Shown piece by piece: positions 15,724 to 20,356 of a stretch of DNA of 20,356 nt. Source of the stretch: an uncultured Flavobacteriales bacterium (GTDB lineage Bacteria > Bacteroidota > Bacteroidia > Flavobacteriales_E > Vicingaceae); the NCBI GenBank assembly GCA_937925525.1, contig CALALS010000105.1, positions 1 to 20,356 of the forward strand. Direction: 5' to 3'. Below the pieces are notes generated by a model. The model was not told the origin of the DNA. It was given only the letters and a program-made list of their open reading frames with translations, and made no database searches. Numbering within the stretch: the first letter of the stretch is position 1; each line of letters begins with the position of its first letter. Both the position numbers and the translations under genes were made by a program.

Positions 15724-16512
15724 ATGCTTGAATTCATTCACTGGACTGTAAACCCTGATTTAATTAGTGAACCACTTACAATAAGATGGTATGGTTTATT
15801 ATTCGCCACCGGATTTTTTATTGGCTTTCAATTATTGAAATATACACTACGAAAAGAAGGCGAGTCAACCGAATGGACAGATAGTATATTGATTTATATG
15901 GTAATAGGAACAGTTGTAGGTGCTAGGCTCGGGCATGTTTTCTTTTACGATTGGCCCTATTATAAAAATCATCTCAGCGAAATTCCAATGGTATGGAAAG
16001 GCGGTTTAGCTAGTCATGGCGGAGCAATAGGAATTATTTTAGCCATGTTTATCTTTTCCAAATTTGTCATTAAAAAAAATGTATTGTGGATTTTAGACCG
16101 TATTGTAATGCCGATTGCATTTGCGGGTATTTTAATTCGTTTGGGAAATTTAATGAATCATGAAATAGTGGGTAATCCTTCTAACCTACCTTGGGCATTT
16201 ATTTTTCATGGACATCCTACATTCGAAAACCCTGATTTAGTTCCAAGACATCCCGCACAACTTTACGAAGCCATTTGCTATGTCATCAGCTTTTTAGCGC
16301 TTTTCTTTCTCATCTTTAAAAAGAATATTTTACAAAAAACAGGCGCTACCTTCGGCTGGTTCTTAATACTCATTTTTACTTTCCGATTTTTAATAGAATT
16401 TGTAAAAGAAAATCAGGAAATGTATGAGATGTCAATCACCCTAAATACAGGTCAATTACTTAGTATTCCTTTTGTATTATTAGGAATATTTTTCGCATTC
16501 ATCAAAAAATAA
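15724..16512 (+). CDS. lgt: Prolipoprotein diacylglyceryl transferase
   Basis: A 262-residue inner-membrane enzyme that moves diacylglycerol from phosphatidylglycerol to the lipobox Cys of prolipoproteins, the first step of lipoprotein maturation. Several hydrophobic helices are visible. Conserved pieces: IRWYG at 20-24, GARLGHVFFYDW at 66-77, GGLASHGG at 93-100 (His98), the Lgt signature RLGNLMNHEIVGNP at 139-152 with Arg139 and Glu147, PRHPAQLYEA at 174-183, and RFLIEFVKE at 221-229. The ATG is one base after the fur-family stop. It is required for every lipoprotein in this window, but there is no sign that it belongs to the ECF regulon. Confidence 0.97.
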   Translation: MLEFIHWTVNPDLISEPLTIRWYGLLFATGFFIGFQLLKYTLRKEGESTEWTDSILIYMVIGTVVGARLGHVFFYDWPYYKNHLSEIPMVWKGGLASHGGAIGIILAMFIFSKFVIKKNVLWILDRIVMPIAFAGILIRLGNLMNHEIVGNPSNLPWAFIFHGHPTFENPDLVPRHPAQLYEAICYVISFLALFFLIFKKNILQKTGATFGWFLILIFTFRFLIEFVKENQEMYEMSITLNTGQLLSIPFVLLGIFFAFIKK

Positions 16513-16551
16513 ATCCAGTTTATCGTATATCCTTGCTTTTTCGTCTAATTT

Positions 16552-16584
16552 TTTGGAACGAATAGGTATTTATACTTAAACTTG
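16552..16584 (+). promoter_or_regulatory. Candidate Bacteroidota-type promoter for the T9SS type A protein
   Basis: TTTG (16552-16555), a 21-base spacer, then TAAACTTG (16577-16584), one mismatch from TAnnTTTG. It lies 32 bases before the ATG at 16617 and overlaps the left arm of the inverted repeat at 16562-16613. Confidence 0.5.
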
Positions 16585-16613
16585 CTATCTTATATATAAG
16601 TATATTTACCTAT
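16562..16613 (+). repeat. Long imperfect inverted repeat before the T9SS type A gene
   Basis: Arms of 17 bases (16562-16578 and 16597-16613) match as an inverted repeat at 15 of 17 positions, with ATAGGTA at the outer ends and TATACTTA at the inner ends, around an 18-base centre. The right arm ends 3 bases before the start codon. It could be an operator for a dimeric repressor or a hairpin in the leader that masks the start. Confidence 0.6.
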
Positions 16614-16616
16614 AAA

Positions 16617-19600
16617 ATGAATAAGTATAAAAACGTATTTCTTCTTTTCCTTTTTACTAGCGTAGGATACTTATTTTCACAAACCGGACCCGGTGGAGTT
16701 GGCGATACCTCAACCAATTTAATTTGGGTTAGAACAGATAGAGGCTTAACAAGCAACGGCACAACCGTTAGCTCCTGGAATGATTTAAGTGGAAATGGGA
16801 ATAATCCCGGTGGGGTAAATCCGGCTTATACCAATAGCGTACCTGCTATCAATAATTTCCCGGCTGTTAATTTTACGTCTTCCGGACCTTACCAAAACTT
16901 ATTCAATGTTCCCGGTTCTAACTTTACGGTAGTTTCCGTTTTTGCAGGTATGAATCAGGCATTAATTCCTATGTGGGGAACCATTAATACCCATGGTGGT
17001 TATTGGCCTAATTACCAAAACCGAACTCATGTTGCCCCAAACTGTACCTGGCAAAACTTTGGCACACTTCACCCCAACAATCAGTGGGAAATATCTACTG
17101 TTAGGCATCTTCCAAATAGCACAGAAGTAAGAACAGATGGCGTAACTAGATATTCCAGAAATCAGGGATATTGTTCATCCTGGTTAAATACATTTAGTTT
17201 TGGAGGCAGCTCAACCTATGGGGGCTACAGAGGTGATGTAGCTGAAATGTTTTATTACAGCGGGCAACTGAATGACGCTCAAATGTTTATCATTGAAAAT
17301 TACTTAAGTTCTAAATATAATTTACCCATTTCTAATGACAGGTACGCTTTTGAGTCCACCGGTCATTACCATGATGTATGTGGGATATGGAAAATATCAA
17401 ATACTGTTAAACATGAGGTATCTCAAGGAAATACTATTTTAAAAATTGGTAGCGTTCTAGGTTTTGGGAATAATAAATCAATGTTTTGGGGACATGATAA
17501 TGCTTCTATGTGCAGTTCAACTAATGTTCCTCCTTCGCTTAAATCAAGAGTACAAAGAACTTGGCGAATTGATGATACAGGGAAAGTTGGAAAGGTAACG
17601 GTTTCTTTTGATTTAAGTAGCTTGTATAGCGGAACTCCGCCAAATATCAAATTGTTGGTTGATAATGACGGTAACTTTTCTAATGCAACCGTAATCAATG
17701 CCAACTCTGTTGTGGGAAGTGTATTTACTTTTGATGCCGTTAATTTTAATGATGGAGACTACTTTACATTTGGAACCGATAGCTTTTTCTTTGTAGGTAC
17801 CGGTGCTGTTTCAACAACATGGACAGGAAATACCACTAACTGGAATTCAGCCTCTAATTGGACAAATGGTATTCCAAACTCATCTACTGATGTAATTATT
17901 CCCGGAGGCTTAAGTAATTATCCCATCATAAACACTTCAGGCTTATTTACAAGAAGCATTAGAATTGAAGCTGGAGCATCGCTAGAAATTGCAGGAAATA
18001 ATAACATTACCTTAACCGGAAACTGGGAAAATCAAGGAACTTTTATTGCTAACAATAGCACCGTAAATTTTGTTAGCTCATGTGGCTCTCAAAGAATTAC
18101 TGCCAACAACACACAAGATTTTTATGACTGGACGGTAAATAACTTAGAAGGAGTAGAATTATTTGGAGCAGGCTTTAATCAAAGAGGAGTGCTTACTATT
18201 GATAATGGCACCGTTAGGTCGAACAACCTTTTAACTTTGATATCCGATGGCACTCGTACTGCATCCATAGCAGAAATTAAAGGAACAGGAGACTTTACAG
18301 GTAGCATTGTAATGCAAAGGCATATTGATGCCGGAGCCACCAACTGGCGATTTTTATCTTCTCCTGTTTCGGGAGCAACCATAGCCGATTGGCAAGATAA
18401 TTTTGTAACCTCCGGTTATCCCGGCTCACTTTGGCCACAATGGCCAACGCCATCTAACCCATGGCCCTCTATTTACACTTATGATGAAACCGTTTCTGGA
18501 ACATGGGGCAACGGCTACACACCTGCCACCTCTTCGGCACAACCGCTTAATGTTGGTCAGGGGTTTTGGGTATGGTGCGGAGATACCATTACCGGAACTC
18601 AGCCATTTACTATTGATGTTCCCGGTCCGATAAACAAGTTTAACCTTTCTATTCCTTTAAGCTACACTAATTCAGGTTCTATTGCCGATGATGGATGGAA
18701 CATGATAGGCAACCCCTATCCTTCTACTATTGACTGGGACGACCCTGCATGGACAAAAGTAAGATTGGACAACGCTATATACATTTGGGACCCGGATTTA
18801 CAACAGTACCGTTCTTATGTAGCAGGAATTGGAAACAATGGTGGCTCTAAGTTTATTGCCTCATCACAAGCTTTTTGGGTAAAAGCTAATGCAGCCTCTC
18901 CATCGCTAACTATAAGAGAAGGAGTAAAAGACAATACCGACATATCTTTTGTAAAGCTAGCTACAGCACAACCCTACAGAATAAATCTTACGAATACATT
19001 AAATAATTATACTGACCAAGTTACATTGGCTTTTAATGAGAACGCTACTACCAAGTTTGAGGGTGGCTTTGATGCCCATAAAGTATTTGGACCTAACAAC
19101 TCTGTACCGTCTATTGCTGCTCTTTCTACTGATAATAAAGATCTCTCCATTCATGCGTTTAACCCCAAAAAGCCAACTTCTTTTCCGCTTGTTCTTACAC
19201 TAAAACAAACCGGAAACTATGTGTTTAATTTTGACAACTTACCTGCTTTGGATGATATTGAGTGTGTGTATTTAGAAGATAAACAAACCAACAAATTCAT
19301 TGACCTTAAAGTAGCTAAAAACTACTCCTTCTCTTCTAACTTTGGAACCATAAACAATCGTTTTTATATTCACTTTAGTGGAATATCAGAGGTAGAAGCT
19401 ACTAACTCGTCTTGTGAATACAGCAATGACGGAAAAGCAAGCGTTTCCGCCATGGGAACAGGGCCTTGGACCTATACCTGGAAAGACGTTAACGGAAAAG
19501 TGATGAAAACTATTACCTCATCCAACTCAACAGACTCTATCTTAAATCTTAAAGAAGGAAAATATAGTGTAGAAATTACAGGAACAGGCTTGTGTAACCA

Positions 19601-20153
19601 AACCACTAAAAACTTTACCATTCTAGCTAATAATGCAACAGTAGCAAAGTTTCAGTCTCCTTCAAAAGTGAAGCTATCTAATGGCGGAAAAGTAGATTTC
19701 ATCAATCAATCTGTTAATGCAACTACTTACAGTTGGAATTTTGGTGATGGTAATTCATCAAATCAGCAAAACCCAACACACTATTACCTTTCTAAAGGAA
19801 TATATAATGTAGAACTTACAGCAGCTAATAAAGACTGCCAATCTACCTTAAAGCAAGCTATTGAAGTAATAGATGATTTAACCGGCATTACAACTTATGC
19901 TACCTCCGGAATAAACCTTTTCCCTAACCCGGTTAAAACAGGCGGAACGGTGAACTTATCGTTTACTGATTTTACTTCTTATGCCAACGTAGAAATAACT
20001 GACATTAGCGGAAGGTTAGTCTTTACCGCTAATCTCAATGTAAACGGCAATTCCGTGAGCTTCTTACTGCCTGAAAACATAACAGATGGCAACTACCAAC
20101 TTATGGTAAAAACCGACTCTCAATCAAAGAATTTCCGTTTACTCATAAAGTAG
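16617..20153 (+). CDS. Large T9SS type A secreted protein with LamG-like, PKD and C-terminal sorting domains
   Basis: A 1178-residue secreted protein. A signal peptide (1-21, ending LFSQ) is followed by a concanavalin-like beta-sandwich region (about 30-240: IWVRTDRGLTSNG, SSWNDLSGNGNN, RGDVAEMFYYSGQL, IENYLSSKYNLPI). Next comes a section of about 245-390, then a strand-rich repeat-like region that starts with the WTGNTTNWNSASNWTNGIP motif (402-420) and VIIPGG. A block with WRFLSSPV (577-584), GWNMIGNPYPSTIDWD (693-708) and QAFWVKA follows; it is common in Bacteroidota extracellular proteins of unknown role. A PKD domain (about 1008-1085) has YSWNFGDGNSS. The last 80 residues are the type A sorting domain: LFPNPV (1101-1106), VEITDISGRLVF, GNYQLMVKT and a terminal FRLLIK. 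It would leave by Sec then T9SS and be anchored or released after cleavage. No catalytic motif seen. Confidence 0.93.
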   Translation: MNKYKNVFLLFLFTSVGYLFSQTGPGGVGDTSTNLIWVRTDRGLTSNGTTVSSWNDLSGNGNNPGGVNPAYTNSVPAINNFPAVNFTSSGPYQNLFNVPGSNFTVVSVFAGMNQALIPMWGTINTHGGYWPNYQNRTHVAPNCTWQNFGTLHPNNQWEISTVRHLPNSTEVRTDGVTRYSRNQGYCSSWLNTFSFGGSSTYGGYRGDVAEMFYYSGQLNDAQMFIIENYLSSKYNLPISNDRYAFESTGHYHDVCGIWKISNTVKHEVSQGNTILKIGSVLGFGNNKSMFWGHDNASMCSSTNVPPSLKSRVQRTWRIDDTGKVGKVTVSFDLSSLYSGTPPNIKLLVDNDGNFSNATVINANSVVGSVFTFDAVNFNDGDYFTFGTDSFFFVGTGAVSTTWTGNTTNWNSASNWTNGIPNSSTDVIIPGGLSNYPIINTSGLFTRSIRIEAGASLEIAGNNNITLTGNWENQGTFIANNSTVNFVSSCGSQRITANNTQDFYDWTVNNLEGVELFGAGFNQRGVLTIDNGTVRSNNLLTLISDGTRTASIAEIKGTGDFTGSIVMQRHIDAGATNWRFLSSPVSGATIADWQDNFVTSGYPGSLWPQWPTPSNPWPSIYTYDETVSGTWGNGYTPATSSAQPLNVGQGFWVWCGDTITGTQPFTIDVPGPINKFNLSIPLSYTNSGSIADDGWNMIGNPYPSTIDWDDPAWTKVRLDNAIYIWDPDLQQYRSYVAGIGNNGGSKFIASSQAFWVKANAASPSLTIREGVKDNTDISFVKLATAQPYRINLTNTLNNYTDQVTLAFNENATTKFEGGFDAHKVFGPNNSVPSIAALSTDNKDLSIHAFNPKKPTSFPLVLTLKQTGNYVFNFDNLPALDDIECVYLEDKQTNKFIDLKVAKNYSFSSNFGTINNRFYIHFSGISEVEATNSSCEYSNDGKASVSAMGTGPWTYTWKDVNGKVMKTITSSNSTDSILNLKEGKYSVEITGTGLCNQTTKNFTILANNATVAKFQSPSKVKLSNGGKVDFINQSVNATTYSWNFGDGNSSNQQNPTHYYLSKGIYNVELTAANKDCQSTLKQAIEVIDDLTGITTYATSGINLFPNPVKTGGTVNLSFTDFTSYANVEITDISGRLVFTANLNVNGNSVSFLLPENITDGNYQLMVKTDSQSKNFRLLIK

Positions 20154-20312
20154 TTATTAACATTTTTTACCCCAGCTTATTAAGGTTGTTTACAGGCCTA
20201 TTTTAATATAAATCATATTGTTTTTCAATCATTTATAAATAGGTTTCGTTTCGACCTAAAAAGTTATCAAACAAAATTTATCGTTAAAAAAAGTTAACTT
20301 ATCGGGTAAAAT

Positions 20313-20344
20313 ATTGACTTGAACTTTATTTTTTTATACTTTAG
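20313..20344 (+). promoter_or_regulatory. Candidate promoter facing out of the right edge
   Basis: ATTG (20313-20316), a 20-base spacer, then TACTTTAG (20337-20344), one mismatch from TAnnTTTG. It would serve a gene beyond the window. The 203 bases after the T9SS type A gene otherwise show only AT-rich sequence, with no convincing terminator or ORF. Confidence 0.35.
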
Positions 20345-20356
20345 TGTCTGTTAATT

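Noticed and set aside
16542..16549. CGTCTAAT, identical to the -10 box of ECF site A, before the T9SS type A gene
   Set aside because: The four bases at the required 16-base distance upstream are ATCG, not AACC, and no AACC lies close by. Treated as a chance match.
20197..20242. CCTATTT/AAATAGG inverted pair after the T9SS type A gene as a terminator
   Set aside because: Seven-base AT-rich arms with a loop of about 30 bases and no T run after it.
1..20356. CRISPR arrays, insertion sequences, tRNA or rRNA genes, riboswitches
   Set aside because: No direct-repeat array, transposase, cloverleaf or conserved riboswitch core was seen on either strand.

Overview
The window looks like a chromosomal segment of a low-GC member of the Bacteroidota, probably a flavobacterial or sphingobacterial relative. 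Four things point there: two large secreted proteins with type IX secretion (T9SS) sorting domains, one type B and one type A; several Bacteroidota-style promoters (TTTG about 20 nt before TAnnTTTG); no conventional Shine-Dalgarno sequences; and a sigma/anti-sigma pair of a Bacteroidota-type architecture. I see no rRNA, tRNA, CRISPR array, insertion sequence or prophage gene.

Layout. 1-820 (minus) is the N-terminal part of a family 2 glycosyltransferase cut by the window edge. 928-4456 (plus) holds recQ, a small lipoprotein and metF. 4491-8318 (plus) is the most interesting block: an extracytoplasmic-function (ECF) sigma factor, a putative anti-sigma protein that appears to span both membranes, and three lipoproteins. 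8351-11561 (minus) holds a T9SS type B surface protein followed by ribE, one base apart. 11666-14152 (plus) holds a leucyl aminopeptidase and pdxA. 14216-16512 (plus) is a tight trhO-fur-lgt run with one-base gaps. 16617-20153 (plus) is a 1178-residue T9SS type A cargo protein, preceded by a promoter overlapped by a long inverted repeat.

The sigma block. Three near-identical promoter-like sites (AACC, exactly 16 bases, then CGTCTAAT or CATCTTAT) lie before the lipoprotein-sigma-anti-sigma operon and before each of the next two single lipoprotein genes. This suggests a small autoregulated ECF regulon whose visible outputs are lipoproteins. The third operon gene has a cytoplasmic region with two repeats around conserved Trp residues, one transmembrane helix, a roughly 130-residue Ser/Asn/Lys-rich linker and a C-terminal region that reads like an outer-membrane beta-barrel. 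This matches the layout described for the Dma (dual membrane-spanning anti-sigma) family of Bacteroides, which regulates outer-membrane vesicle formation. Here it suggests that envelope state is sensed at the outer membrane and passed directly to a cytoplasmic sigma factor.

The rest is mostly housekeeping: DNA repair (recQ), one-carbon metabolism (metF), riboflavin (ribE), vitamin B6 (pdxA), wobble-uridine modification (trhO), metal regulation (fur-family) and lipoprotein maturation (lgt). Assignments rest on motifs read by eye; no database search was run.
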